From: Actinomadura formosensis NBRC 14204
GTDB lineage: Bacteria; Actinomycetota; Actinomycetes; Streptosporangiales; Streptosporangiaceae
Reading direction: 5' to 3'
Assembly: GCF_001552155.1 (NCBI RefSeq)
Contig: NZ_BCQQ01000071.1
Span: 1-36,620, forward strand
Length of the DNA: 36,620 nucleotides
Of this stretch, positions 23,530 through 31,543 are shown piece by piece (within the stretch, counting starts at the first letter, position 1; every line of letters begins with the position of its first letter). Below the pieces are notes generated by a model that was not told the DNA's origin, made no database searches, and worked only from the letters and a program-made list of their open reading frames with translations. The translations under genes and the position numbers were made by a program.

Positions 23530-24117
23530 ATGCACGACCACACGATGAGAGGGCACGGCGGCGCCCGCGGCCCCAGGGAGCGCGGACGCCGCGGAGATCC
23601 GTTCGGTCCCTGGGGGCCGGGCGGGCCCGGATTCGGTCCCGGCCACCGCGGACGCGGTGGACGCGGACGGCGGACCCGGCGCGGCAACGTCCGGGCGGCG
23701 CTGCTCGCCCTGCTCGCCGAGCGTCCCATGCACGGCTACGAGATGATCCAGGAACTGGACGGCCGCACCGGCGGCGTCTGGCGGCCGAGCCCCGGCTCGG
23801 TCTACCCGACCCTCCAGATGCTGGAGGACGAGGACAAGGTCAGCAGCGAGGAGAAGGGCGGCAAGCGCCTGTTCTCCCTCACCGACACGGGCCGCGAGGA
23901 GGCGTCGGCGCTGACCGTCGCCCCCTGGGACGAGGTCACCGAGGCCGCCGGCGAGAACGCCCTGCGCGGACGTGAGGTGATCGGCCAGCTGATGGGGGCC
24001 CTGCACCAGGTGATGGCGGTCGGCAGCGAGGCGCAGAAGGCGCGCGCGCTGGACGTCCTCAACGACGCCCGGCGCCGCCTCTACGGGATCCTCGCCGATG
24101 ACCCCGAAGCCGAGTGA
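23530..24117 (+). CDS. PadR family transcriptional regulator
   Basis: 195 residues from ATG 23530, six nt behind AAGGAG. A disordered Gly/Arg/His-rich head (about 1-52; RGRGGRGRRTRRG) precedes the PadR winged helix (about 53-130; ALLALLAERPMHGYEMIQEL, PSPGSVYPTLQMLED, GGKRLFSLTDTGREEA). The C-terminal helices dimerise. Ligands and the regulon are not visible; PadR proteins commonly repress efflux or stress genes next to them, and here there is none, so it may act on distant targets. The head is unusually long and basic and may bind DNA non-specifically. Confidence 0.92.
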   Translation: MHDHTMRGHGGARGPRERGRRGDPFGPWGPGGPGFGPGHRGRGGRGRRTRRGNVRAALLALLAERPMHGYEMIQELDGRTGGVWRPSPGSVYPTLQMLEDEDKVSSEEKGGKRLFSLTDTGREEASALTVAPWDEVTEAAGENALRGREVIGQLMGALHQVMAVGSEAQKARALDVLNDARRRLYGILADDPEAE

Positions 24118-24129
24118 GCCGGAACGACC

Positions 24130-24164
24130 GGTACCGCCGTGGCCCGCCGGGCCACGGCGGTACC
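24130..24164. terminator. Bidirectional terminator
   Basis: A perfect 16-bp stem (24130-24145 with 24149-24164) and 3-nt loop lie between the convergent PadR gene and the proline-rich membrane protein gene, five nt from the latter's stop. Confidence 0.85.
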
Positions 24165-24168
24165 GCGG

Positions 24169-25362
24169 TCAGCGCGGAAAGGGCGCGTGCGTGGCGAGCC
24201 GGTCGGCCATGTAGAGCTGTTTCCACACGTACAGGCCCATGTCCGACCGCTTGATGTCGCGCTCTACGGGGACGTCCACCGTGGCACGCACCAGGTAGGA
24301 CGAGCCGGGCGGCAGGTACTTGTCGCCACCGTCCCCCGGAATCAGCTCACCGCCCGTAAGGCGCCGCACGACCTGGCTCTTGGTCGGCGGCGTGCACATG
24401 TTCTCGGGGACGCCGGCCTGCGGCATGCACCGTCCCCGCGCCTCCGGCGTGACGAGGTTCCGCTTGACGAACACGTCGCCGGGGAAGTCGAGCAGCACCT
24501 TCGTGCCCGTCGGGTTGCCGAGGATGTACTCGATGTAGGCGAACGACGTCCCGGACGGCGGCGAGGACTGGAACGTCGTCACCACGCCGTCGCTCACCCC
24601 GCCCGCCACCGCGGCGATCCGGTACCTGGCCCCGTCCGCGGTGCCGACCGTGATCGACCTGCCGGCGCGAGGCAGCTTGGCGTCGCCGCCCGGCAGCCGC
24701 TCCCCGCCGGACGGGGCCGCGCCCGTCCCGCCCTCGTCGCCCTGCCTGGGCGTCAGGATGAGGCCGGCCGTGACCAGCCCGGCCAGGACGAGCACGCCCG
24801 CGGCGACGAGCCCGCCGCTGCGGCGAGCCCGCCGGCGTGCCCGCTGTTCCCGCTCGCGCCGGCGCTCCCGTTCCCTCGACCCGAGCCGCACCTGCACGCC
24901 GCTCGTCTCCCGGGCCCCCACCGGCCCGGTCGCGGAGGGCCGCCTCTCCCGCTCGGAGTAGACCTCCCGCGCGTCCGGCCCGGCCCACATCGCCTCCCCG
25001 GCCTGCGCGGCCCCGGATCGGGCCGCGGTCTCCGGCTGAGACCGGCCGTCCGGCTGGGACGGGACGCCGGTTTGCGGCGGGACGCCGGGATGAGAAGCGC
25101 CGCCCGGCTGGGACTGGTTCGAGGACGGGGGCGTGCCCCAGACACGCGGTGGCGCCTGAGCACCGGGCGCCGCCTGAGCACCGGGCGCCGCTTGGGCGCC
25201 GGGCGCCGTGTGGACGATGGGGCTGGTCGGCGCGGTCGGCGGGATCGGGGGGCCGGGCGGCTGGACGGGCGTACCCTCCCGCGGCGTAGCCCTGGGTATG
25301 CCGTGGGCGGGGGTGTTCCTGATGTCGCCCGGACGGCGCGGGACGCCTGGTTCCGTGTCCAC
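24169..25362 (-). CDS. Proline-rich single-pass membrane protein
   Basis: 397 residues from GTG 25362, seven nt after GGAGG. The cytoplasmic half (about 1-185) is Pro/Gln/Gly-rich with three units of PGAQAA and a highly charged stretch (SRERERRREREQRARRRARR). One membrane helix follows (about 184-203; GGLVAAGVLVLAGLVTAGLI). The outside domain is beta-rich (FAYIEYILGNPTGTKVLLDF, GDVFVKRNLVTPEARGRC, DKYLPPGSSYLVRATV), with two Cys that could pair. It resembles membrane-anchored proteins of unknown role in actinomycetes. No partner gene adjoins it. Confidence 0.75.
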   Translation of the reverse strand: MDTEPGVPRRPGDIRNTPAHGIPRATPREGTPVQPPGPPIPPTAPTSPIVHTAPGAQAAPGAQAAPGAQAPPRVWGTPPSSNQSQPGGASHPGVPPQTGVPSQPDGRSQPETAARSGAAQAGEAMWAGPDAREVYSERERRPSATGPVGARETSGVQVRLGSRERERRREREQRARRRARRSGGLVAAGVLVLAGLVTAGLILTPRQGDEGGTGAAPSGGERLPGGDAKLPRAGRSITVGTADGARYRIAAVAGGVSDGVVTTFQSSPPSGTSFAYIEYILGNPTGTKVLLDFPGDVFVKRNLVTPEARGRCMPQAGVPENMCTPPTKSQVVRRLTGGELIPGDGGDKYLPPGSSYLVRATVDVPVERDIKRSDMGLYVWKQLYMADRLATHAPFPR

Positions 25363-25534
25363 CGTCAAGCCTCCACTCGTCCTCTTGCCCTCGCGGCTCC
25401 CCCCACGACCACACTTCCGCAACACAGCATATTTTGGCGCAATTGGACTCTCAGTCCACAAGCGCCCCTAGAGTCTCGCGAAATGCGATAAGTCCAGATA
25501 TGACTCTTGTCACTTCTCCGACAACGGGACGGGC

Positions 25535-26344
25535 TCAGAGCAGGGCCTCAAGGAGGCCGACCACGCCGGCCGGGCCGTCGACCACCACGTCCGCCCGTTC
25601 GGCGAGCGCCGTGACCTCGGTGGAACCGCTGCACACCAGCACACCGGGCACGCCCTCCGCGCGCAGCGACTCGACGGCGTCGAACGCGGCCAGGTCGCCG
25701 AGGTCGTCCCCCGCGAACAGCACCGCGGACGGACGGGCGCCGAGGTCGGCGACGAACGAGCGCAGCGCCGTTCCCTTGTCCATGCCGTGCGGGCGCAGTT
25801 CGAGGACGAGACGGCCGGGCTCCAGGGTGAGCCCGGTCCGCTCGGCGAGCGCGGCGAGAATGCTCCGCAGCCGTTCGAGCGCGACCTCCGGCTCGGCGCA
25901 GCGCCGCGTGTGCACGGCGAGCGCCTGCCCCTTGTCCTCGACGAACGTCTCGGGCGGGGCGCCCGCCGCCGCGAGGACGCCGGGCAGCTTCGCGCGGGCC
26001 TCGGCGACGCCCGGCGGCGGCTCCGGCTCGGTCAGCACGCCGGACTCCCAGCGTTCGAGCCCGTACTGCCCGAGCACCACGAGCCCGTCAATGCCGGTGA
26101 GGCCGCCGTACTCGACGGCGACCGCCGCGGGACGTCCCGTGATGATCACCACGGAGCCGACCAGCGGGGCCAGCCGGGCCAGGACCGGGGCGGCGCCCGG
26201 ATGCGCCCGGGCCGCGGCCGGATCGTCCACGATCGGCGCCAGCGTGCCGTCGAAGTCGAGGCCGAGCACGGCCCCGGCCGGGTTCTCGCGGATCGCGTCG
26301 AGGCCGGCGGTACCGGCGGCCGTCACAGAGCGGGGAGATTTCAC
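25535..26344 (-). CDS. otsB: Trehalose-6-phosphate phosphatase
   Basis: 269 residues, HAD superfamily. Motif I is LGLDFDGTLAPIVDDPAAAR, motif II is SVVIITGRPA, and motifs III/IV are GMDKGTALRSFVADL and AVLFAGDDLGDLAAFDAV. The cap domain (about 120-190) has the family's AVHTRR. It removes phosphate from trehalose-6-phosphate and completes the pathway begun by the GT20 enzyme at 18077. The start GTG 26344 lies 18 nt after the DUF3263 stop, so the two form an operon. Confidence 0.93.
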   Translation of the reverse strand: MKSPRSVTAAGTAGLDAIRENPAGAVLGLDFDGTLAPIVDDPAAARAHPGAAPVLARLAPLVGSVVIITGRPAAVAVEYGGLTGIDGLVVLGQYGLERWESGVLTEPEPPPGVAEARAKLPGVLAAAGAPPETFVEDKGQALAVHTRRCAEPEVALERLRSILAALAERTGLTLEPGRLVLELRPHGMDKGTALRSFVADLGARPSAVLFAGDDLGDLAAFDAVESLRAEGVPGVLVCSGSTEVTALAERADVVVDGPAGVVGLLEALL

Positions 26345-26362
26345 GCGACCAGTGTGCTCAGG

Positions 26363-26761
26363 TCACGGCCGGATGCCGAGTCGGCGCGCGGCACGGCCGC
26401 GTTGCCGCTGCGACCGCATCCGGCGGAGGCGCTTGACGAGCATCGGGTCGCACTCAAGCGCCTCGGGCCGGTCGATCAGGATGTTCAGGAGCTGGTAGTA
26501 CCGCGTCGCCGACATGTCGAACAGCTCGCGGATGGCCTGCTCCTTGGCGCCGGCGTACTTCCACCACTGCCGTTCGAAGGCGAGGATCCGCCGTTCGCGT
26601 TCGGAGAGGTGGCCGGCGCCGAAGGCGGCGGCATCGGCACCGCCCTCGTCGTCGGGCACGCCGTCTTCGGTCAGGGGTCTCGGGGGTCGGCCATCGTCCA
26701 TGCTTCCGTCCTGTGGGGGGACGTCACCGCGGGGGCCGTCGGGGGCGTTCGCCGCTCGCAT
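26363..26761 (-). CDS. DUF3263 protein
   Basis: 132 residues. The Pro/Asp/Gly-rich first 50 residues look disordered. The DUF3263 domain follows: SERERRILAFERQWWKYAGA, KEQAIRELFDMSATRYYQLL, NILIDRPEALECDPMLVKRL, with a final basic RSQRQRGRAARRLG. The helical pattern suggests a small HTH DNA-binding protein, but no function is known. ATG 26761 has AGGGGA before it; ATG 26701 is the alternative. It lies just upstream of otsB, so it may belong to trehalose or stress control. Confidence 0.85.
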   Translation of the reverse strand: MRAANAPDGPRGDVPPQDGSMDDGRPPRPLTEDGVPDDEGGADAAAFGAGHLSERERRILAFERQWWKYAGAKEQAIRELFDMSATRYYQLLNILIDRPEALECDPMLVKRLRRMRSQRQRGRAARRLGIRP

Positions 26762-26957
26762 CAGGTCCCCTCTGTGGTTACTGATCCTGGGTCGTCCGGG
26801 TTCGGGTGGGAGCCATGCTACGCGTACGGACCGACAAGTTCCGGTGGTTCCCGGGGAACGGAAGCCGGTGGTTCAGTGCATCACACCCCGTTTCACCTGC
26901 GGTTCTTTCGCATCTTGTGACTCATCGTTAACGCCTGTCCCAGCACCCGCAGAACAT

Positions 26958-26970
26958 ATGTACACTACAT
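26958..26970. promoter_or_regulatory. Possible MarR operator
   Basis: ATGTA-CAC-TACAT is a perfect inverted repeat with a 3-nt centre, 60 nt upstream of the MarR start and in an AT-rich island. MarR proteins usually bind such sites in their own promoters. The other bases of the 268-nt gap show nothing else. Confidence 0.5.
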
Positions 26971-27029
26971 GCGTTAGGGTGGGGAGTTCCCCAGCGTCCG
27001 GCATCTGACCAGCGAACGGAGACCTCTGC

Positions 27030-27644
27030 ATGGCGACGGAGACCCCCGCCACGGAACGGCCCGCCGAGCCGGACGCGCCGGAGCCGCGGGACGAAGACCG
27101 TCCCGACCCCGCCCTCGCCGACATCGCGATGGCACTGTTCCATCTGCGCCGCGTCTGGGCCAAGCCCGACCTCATGAAGCGCATCCGCGCCCAGACGTCC
27201 GCGGGCCCGGACGGACGGCCGCTGCAACTGTCCAACCTGATGGTGGTGAACGCCGTCGCCGCCCTCACCGCCGAGACCCCGGGATGCGCCCCCCATCCGC
27301 CCGGCGAGGCCACGGTCGGCGCCGTCGCGGAACGGCTGGAGATCGACCCGTCCACCGCCAGCCGGCTGGTCGGGCACGCCATCGACGCCGGGCTGGTGTC
27401 GCGCCGCCCCTCCCCCGTGGACGCGCGCCGCGCCAACCTCGGGCTGACCGAGGCCGGACGGCGCGTCAAGCGGGTCGCCGACCGGTCCCGCCGCGCCTAC
27501 CTCGACGCGCTCATGACCGGCTGGACGGCGCAGGAGCGGACCGACTTCGCCCGGCTCCTCACCCGGTTCGCCGACGCCGCCGCCCAAGCTCCCCAGTACT
27601 CCGACGGCATAGGCCGGATCTTCGAAGAGGCCGCCGCCGACTGA
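27030..27644 (+). CDS. MarR family transcriptional regulator
   Basis: 204 residues. A Pro/Glu/Asp-rich head (about 1-28) precedes a helical part and the winged helix (about 95-150): TVGAVAERLEIDPSTASRLV, HAIDAGLVSRRPSPVDARRA and NLGLTEAGRRVKR. The C-terminal dimer helix (LDALMTGWTAQERTDFARLL) is normal. The segment RAQTSAGPDGRPLQLSNLMV is longer than in most MarR proteins. Neighbouring genes point away, so the target may be only itself. Confidence 0.9.
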   Translation: MATETPATERPAEPDAPEPRDEDRPDPALADIAMALFHLRRVWAKPDLMKRIRAQTSAGPDGRPLQLSNLMVVNAVAALTAETPGCAPHPPGEATVGAVAERLEIDPSTASRLVGHAIDAGLVSRRPSPVDARRANLGLTEAGRRVKRVADRSRRAYLDALMTGWTAQERTDFARLLTRFADAAAQAPQYSDGIGRIFEEAAAD

Positions 27645-27830
27645 CCGCCACCTGGAACGGAGCGCCAGCGAAACGGCGGTCAGTCCGCCTTTGTCGGGGG
27701 CGCCCCCACCATGCCGTTGACCGCCGCCCGGAACGGAGGGCGGCGGTCGGTCCGGCTTTTGCCGGGGGTGTGGAGGGGCGCCCCCACCACGACACCGACC
27801 GCCGCCCCGGAGCGGAGCGCACTGTCAGTC
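27642..27830. repeat. Imperfect tandem repeat downstream of the MarR gene
   Basis: Three degenerate units of about 75 nt share GACCGCC-(N)-CGGAACGGAG, GGCGGTC-x-GTCCG-x-CTTT and CGGGGG...GCGCCCCCACCA. The last copy is partial. GACCGCC/GGCGGTC within a unit pair as a stem, so each copy may be a terminator-like hairpin. The repeat fills the gap to the convergent SHOCT gene. Confidence 0.6.
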
Positions 27831-28121
27831 GCCGTTGCGGAGGGTGGAGGTGCGCATGAGGTATTCCTCCTCGTCGATCTCGCCGCGGGCGAAGCGCTCG
27901 GCGAGGACCGCGCGGGCCCTGGCGAGCGGGTCGGCCGCCGCCGCGGCCGACGCGGCGGTGCTGTTCATCCGGCGGCGGATCAGGTAGAAGGCCGTCCCGA
28001 GCACGGCCAGCCAGAACAGGCCGAACGTGATCGGGAAGACCGGCCAGAAGGCGGGCGCGTCCCCGTCCTGCCAGGGGCCCGGGTGCAGTGCCGCCGCCTG
28101 TGCCGCCAACGTCGTCAACAT
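27825..28121 (-). CDS. SHOCT-domain membrane protein
   Basis: 98 residues. One membrane helix (about 26-48; FWPVFPITFGLFWLAVLGTAFYLI) with the basic stop RRR is followed by an alanine-rich linker and the C-terminal SHOCT motif (ARAVLAERFARGEIDEEEYL), a short oligomerisation module common in actinobacteria. The role is unknown. It lies 109 nt behind the serine protease gene on the same strand, with no clear hairpin between. Confidence 0.82.
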   Translation of the reverse strand: MLTTLAAQAAALHPGPWQDGDAPAFWPVFPITFGLFWLAVLGTAFYLIRRRMNSTAASAAAAADPLARARAVLAERFARGEIDEEEYLMRTSTLRNGD

Positions 28122-28230
28122 GGTTCATCGACCCTTCCTGTGTGCGGATACGTCGATGCTCGGCGACGGGTACGGGGGGCCGCATCGTCCGGCCGGAGGC
28201 ACTCGCGGTACGCCCACCGGAGTACCGCGC

Positions 28231-30252
28231 TCACCACCAGGGCGGCCGGTAGTCCTCGTCGTCGTCGTGGTCCGCGGGCGGGACGGCCGGGAACGCGCCC
28301 GTGGAGCGCTCGTCCGCGGGAGGTACGGGCGGGGGCGGGGCGTCGTCCGCCGGTTCGGGGGATACCGCGGGGAGCGGAGCGGTCCCCGGTTCGGGCGCGT
28401 CCGGCATGTCGAGGGCGCCCCGCCGGAACGCCTCCCAATCGTCGTCGGCGGTGGCCGCGGTGTCGGTCAGGTCGGCGCCGTTGTGGCCGTTGGCGTGGTG
28501 TCCGTTGCCGAAGCCGTGCCCGTTGACCTCGTCGTGCCCGTTGACCTTGTCGTGCCCGTTCGTGCCGTTGGACGCGTGCTCGCCGGGGACGAACGGGCGC
28601 AGCTCGTGCGGCATCATCGGGGGCTGCTTCGGCTCGATGGATGTCAGAGGCGGCCCCTCGCCGAGGCCGGACGGCGGTTCCACGTCCCACGGCGTCCCGT
28701 CCCGTCCGGGGTCCGCCGGCACGGCCTCCCAGGTCACGTCCACCGGCGGGGTTTCCTCCGCGACCGGCGGTTCGGCGCCCCGGGGTTCCGGCTCCGAAAG
28801 CGGCCCCTGGTACGCCTGCGTGTTCTGCCACAGCGGCGCGTTGACCGGTGCGGCGGCCTCCCCGGAGGCCGCGGCGGCGGGCTCGGGGGAGGCGGCGGGC
28901 GCCGACGGCAGGCGGTACTCGGGGACGGCGTCGCTCTCGGCGGCGTCCTCCTCCGGGCGGCGCCGCTGCCGCCAGCCGAGCACGAGCCCGAGGACGATGA
29001 GCAGCCCCCCGCCGCCGAGGACGATCGGGAACAGCACCCCCGATTCCTCCGCGGGCGACTCCGCGGCCGGGGCCGGGGCGGGCGAGGGGGACGGCGGCTG
29101 GTTCTGCACCGGCCCGCTGGAGGTCTTGTTGATGTGGTGCGCGGAGATGAGCGTGCGCAGCGCGTCGACCGTCCCGCGGCAGTTGGGCGAGCCGGTCGGG
29201 TGGCCGCTGCGGGCCGGGGAGCCCTGGATGAGCGCCTGCCTGACCTCGGCCGGGGTCAGCTTCGGGTAGCGGGCGCGGACGAGCGCGGCGACCCCGGCGA
29301 CCATCGCCGACGACGCGCTCGTGCCCGTCCCGACGACGTAGCCGTTGCTGGCGTCGGCGCTGACGATGTCCACACCGGGCGCGCACACGGCGGCGTGGGA
29401 GCGCCGGTTGCTGTCCTTCCACAGGCGCAGCCGCCGGTCGAGCGCGCCGACGGCGATCACGCCCGGATACGCGGCGGGGAAGTTCTTGCGGTTGGCGCCG
29501 GACCCGTCGTTGCCCGCCGACGCGATCAGCACGACGCCCTTGGAGAGCGCGTACTTGATCGCGCTCTCCTGGGACTTCGTCCCGTTGTAGAACTGCCGTC
29601 CGCCGCCGAGGGACATGTTGATGATGTCGGCGCCGTGGTCGACGGCGTAGCGGATGCCCTGCGCGACGGCGTCGTGGTCGCCGGCGCCGCCCTGCTGCCC
29701 GTTGTCCTGCCGCAGCGGGTCGTCGTTCTCCAGCGTGACACGGACGGACAGGACGTGGCTGAGCGGCGCGACGCCCATCATCCCCTGCGACAGCCCCGGG
29801 CCGTGGCCGTGCCCGGAGATGATGCTGGCCATCGACGTCCCGTGCAGGCCCCAGTAGCGGCTGCCGGGGCGCCGGACCCCGCCGGTGAGGTCCGGCCCGT
29901 TGATCACGTGGCCGACGAGGTCGGGATGGTTCTGGTCGACGCCCGTGTCGAGGACGGCGATGGTGACGCCGCGCCCCCGGGAGTACTTCCACGCGTTCTG
30001 CGTCCGCATGGCCTTCAGATGCCACTCGCGGGAGCGGATCTGGTCGGCCGGCGCGCCGACGAGCGTCCCCGCCGCCGCCCCGCGGACGCTCCACTCCCGC
30101 GCAGGCTCCGCACCGGGGACCATGGTGACCGGCACGACCACGGCGGCGCCGAGCGTGAGACCGGCGAGGACCGCGGTGGTCCGGGCGCCGAGCCGATGCG
30201 GTGACAGGGCCGGTCGGGTTCGCACCGGACGGCGTCGACCGGTCTCGGACAC
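28231..30252 (-). CDS. Mycosin-like S8 serine protease, membrane anchored
   Basis: 673 residues from GTG 30252, behind GGAGGGAGG. A signal or anchor helix is at about 18-44 (TTAVLAGLTLGAAVVVPVTM). The subtilisin domain (about 80-375) has Asp in AVLDTGVDQNHPDL, His in LHGTSMASIISGHG, the oxyanion region SAGNDGSGANR and Ser in GTGTSASSAMVAGV. A second membrane helix (about 405-430; LFPIVLGGGGLLIVLGLVLG) follows a Pro/Ala-rich spacer. The 240-residue cytoplasmic tail is Pro/Glu-rich and includes NGH-based repeats (NGHDKVNGHDEVNGHGFGNG). Mycosins accompany type VII secretion, but no ESX genes are near, so its substrate is unknown. Confidence 0.92.
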   Translation of the reverse strand: MSETGRRRPVRTRPALSPHRLGARTTAVLAGLTLGAAVVVPVTMVPGAEPAREWSVRGAAAGTLVGAPADQIRSREWHLKAMRTQNAWKYSRGRGVTIAVLDTGVDQNHPDLVGHVINGPDLTGGVRRPGSRYWGLHGTSMASIISGHGHGPGLSQGMMGVAPLSHVLSVRVTLENDDPLRQDNGQQGGAGDHDAVAQGIRYAVDHGADIINMSLGGGRQFYNGTKSQESAIKYALSKGVVLIASAGNDGSGANRKNFPAAYPGVIAVGALDRRLRLWKDSNRRSHAAVCAPGVDIVSADASNGYVVGTGTSASSAMVAGVAALVRARYPKLTPAEVRQALIQGSPARSGHPTGSPNCRGTVDALRTLISAHHINKTSSGPVQNQPPSPSPAPAPAAESPAEESGVLFPIVLGGGGLLIVLGLVLGWRQRRRPEEDAAESDAVPEYRLPSAPAASPEPAAAASGEAAAPVNAPLWQNTQAYQGPLSEPEPRGAEPPVAEETPPVDVTWEAVPADPGRDGTPWDVEPPSGLGEGPPLTSIEPKQPPMMPHELRPFVPGEHASNGTNGHDKVNGHDEVNGHGFGNGHHANGHNGADLTDTAATADDDWEAFRRGALDMPDAPEPGTAPLPAVSPEPADDAPPPPVPPADERSTGAFPAVPPADHDDDEDYRPPWW

Positions 30253-30381
30253 GCCGCCGCACCTCCCTCCGGCAGACCGCCGTGCTCCACAGCGGGTGAC
30301 ATTCTGCCACGCGAACCGCGCCCCGCCAGGACGGTCGGCACATTCGCGCACGCTCCGAGCCAGCGCGGATCTTGCCGCCCG

Positions 30382-30438
30382 CCCCGTCCGAAGGTCTCAG
30401 CCCCGTCCGAAGGTCTCAGCCCCTTCCGGAGGTCCCGG
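30382..30438. repeat. Three tandem 19-bp repeats
   Basis: CCCCGTCCGAAGGTCTCAG occurs at 30382-30400 and 30401-30419 exactly; a third copy with four changes is at 30420-30438. They lie between the S8 protease promoter and the end of the GlsB-type gene. They may be regulator sites or replication-slippage debris. Confidence 0.8.
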
Positions 30439-30473
30439 CGACCGCATACCCGAACCGGGCGCCGCTTGCGGGG

Positions 30474-30761
30474 TCAGCGCGGGGAGCGGCGACGGTGTGC
30501 GCGCCATCCCTGGTACCTCGCGACGAGCACGACGCCGATCATCGCGAGGCCGATCTGGAAGACCAGTTCGATCCAGTCGATTCCCTTGGTCGTGGACACA
30601 CCGACCTGCTGCGCGAGCGCCGTTCCGATGATCGCGGCGACGATGCCGACGACCACGGTCAGCAGGACGCCGATGGGCTGACGGCCGGGCAGCAGCAGCC
30701 GGCCCAGCCCCCCGATGATCGCTCCGATGATGATCGCGGTGATGATGCCCGTAATGTTCAT
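30474..30761 (-). CDS. GlsB/YeaQ/YmgE-type stress membrane protein
   Basis: 95 residues with three membrane helices (MNITGIITAIIIGAIIGGLG, GVLLTVVVGIVAAIIGTALA, IELVFQIGLAMIGVVLVARY). GGLGRLLLPGRQPIG between the first two is the family's loop. The function is unknown; homologues respond to cell-envelope or acid stress, and the older name transglycosylase-associated rests on little. The basic tail (RAHRRRSPR) is cytoplasmic. It follows the TetR gene on the same strand, 31 nt downstream, and may be cotranscribed with it. Confidence 0.9.
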   Translation of the reverse strand: MNITGIITAIIIGAIIGGLGRLLLPGRQPIGVLLTVVVGIVAAIIGTALAQQVGVSTTKGIDWIELVFQIGLAMIGVVLVARYQGWRAHRRRSPR

Positions 30762-30791
30762 GCCGTCCCTGTGCCCACTTGGGGCCGCGCC

Positions 30792-31451
30792 TCACCCGGG
30801 CTGCCGCTCTCCCATGGAGTCGAGGTCGGCGAAGGTCAGCGCCGGGCCGCGCAGTTCGCCCGGCCGGGCGGCGGAGGCGCGCAGCCCGTCGGTGATCAGG
30901 TCGAGATGCCGGTGCGCCAGTTCGTCCGCGAGTTCCCGGGAGAGCGGGCCGGGCAGCGGCCGGGACAGCCGGACGAGCAGCATCCCGATGTCGCCGTGGG
31001 TGACGTCCGGCCGCAGGTCACCGTCCCGCTGCGCCGACTTGACGAGGTCCTGCATGACGAGGACGCCGTCGGACCGGACTGCGGCGATCTCCTCGTCCTC
31101 GAACGGGATCTCCTCCAGAAGGACGGGGAACACCGCGCCGATGCGGATGTCGAGGACGCGGTGCATGTAGCGGACGAGGGCGGCGAACGCGGTCGGCTCC
31201 TCGTCCCGCGCGCGCTTGGCCTCCTCTGTGGTGCGCTCTAGAGCGTCCAACGCGACGGCTTTGGTCAGGGCCTGGCGGTCGGGGAACCGGCGATACAGCG
31301 TGGCGATGCCCGTGCCCGCGCGCTTTGAGATCTCTTCCAGGGGGGCGCCCGGGCCCTGCTCGACGAAGACCTCCCTGGCCGCGGCCAGGAGGCGGTTGCG
31401 GTTGTCGCGCGCGTCGGCCCGCAGCGGACGCTCCTTCGGCTTCTGCCCCAT
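30792..31451 (-). CDS. TetR family transcriptional repressor
   Basis: 219 residues from ATG 31451. The N-terminal HTH is clear: NRLLAAAREVFVEQGPGAPL, EEISKRAGTGIATLYRRFPD, RQALTKAVALDALER. The C-terminal ligand-binding domain is all helical. It is divergent from the FAD-oxidase/MFS pair, and two copies of a GGAG-N-CTCC site lie in the 92-nt gap. It therefore probably represses both units and is released by a substrate of the pump. A TTG at 31472 is a less likely start because it lies inside an operator. Confidence 0.92.
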   Translation of the reverse strand: MGQKPKERPLRADARDNRNRLLAAAREVFVEQGPGAPLEEISKRAGTGIATLYRRFPDRQALTKAVALDALERTTEEAKRARDEEPTAFAALVRYMHRVLDIRIGAVFPVLLEEIPFEDEEIAAVRSDGVLVMQDLVKSAQRDGDLRPDVTHGDIGMLLVRLSRPLPGPLSRELADELAHRHLDLITDGLRASAARPGELRGPALTFADLDSMGERQPG

Positions 31452-31470
31452 GGGGTGAGCGTAGCAAAAC

Positions 31471-31531
31471 AAGTGGAGACAAATCCTCCGGTCAGTGCTA
31501 CGGTGCGAGTAAGTGGAGAAAAAACCTCCGG
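31471..31531. promoter_or_regulatory. Twin TetR operators
   Basis: AAGTGGAGACAAATCCTCCG (31471-) and AAGTGGAGAAAAAACCTCCG (31511-) are near-identical 21-nt sites, each an inverted repeat GGAG...CTCC. Their starts are 40 nt apart, about four helical turns, so both face the same side of the DNA. One is close to each divergent start. Confidence 0.8.
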
Positions 31532-31543
31532 AAGGAAGAGGTC

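Noticed and set aside
22656..25205. CRISPR-like array from repeated short units
   Set aside because: The units at 22656-22712 and near 25150-25205 are in-frame codon repeats without spacers.
24139..25491. 450-codon open frame antisense to the proline-rich membrane protein
   Set aside because: No family pattern; the minus-strand frame has a ribosome-binding site, membrane helix and structured outside domain.
28027..30204. 725-codon open frame on the plus strand
   Set aside because: It is a shadow of the S8 protease in very GC-rich DNA; no motifs, many Gly/Arg/Val runs.
28115..30343. 742-codon open frame on the minus strand
   Set aside because: It overlaps the protease in another frame and is made of Arg/Pro/Gly; the protease frame has all catalytic motifs.
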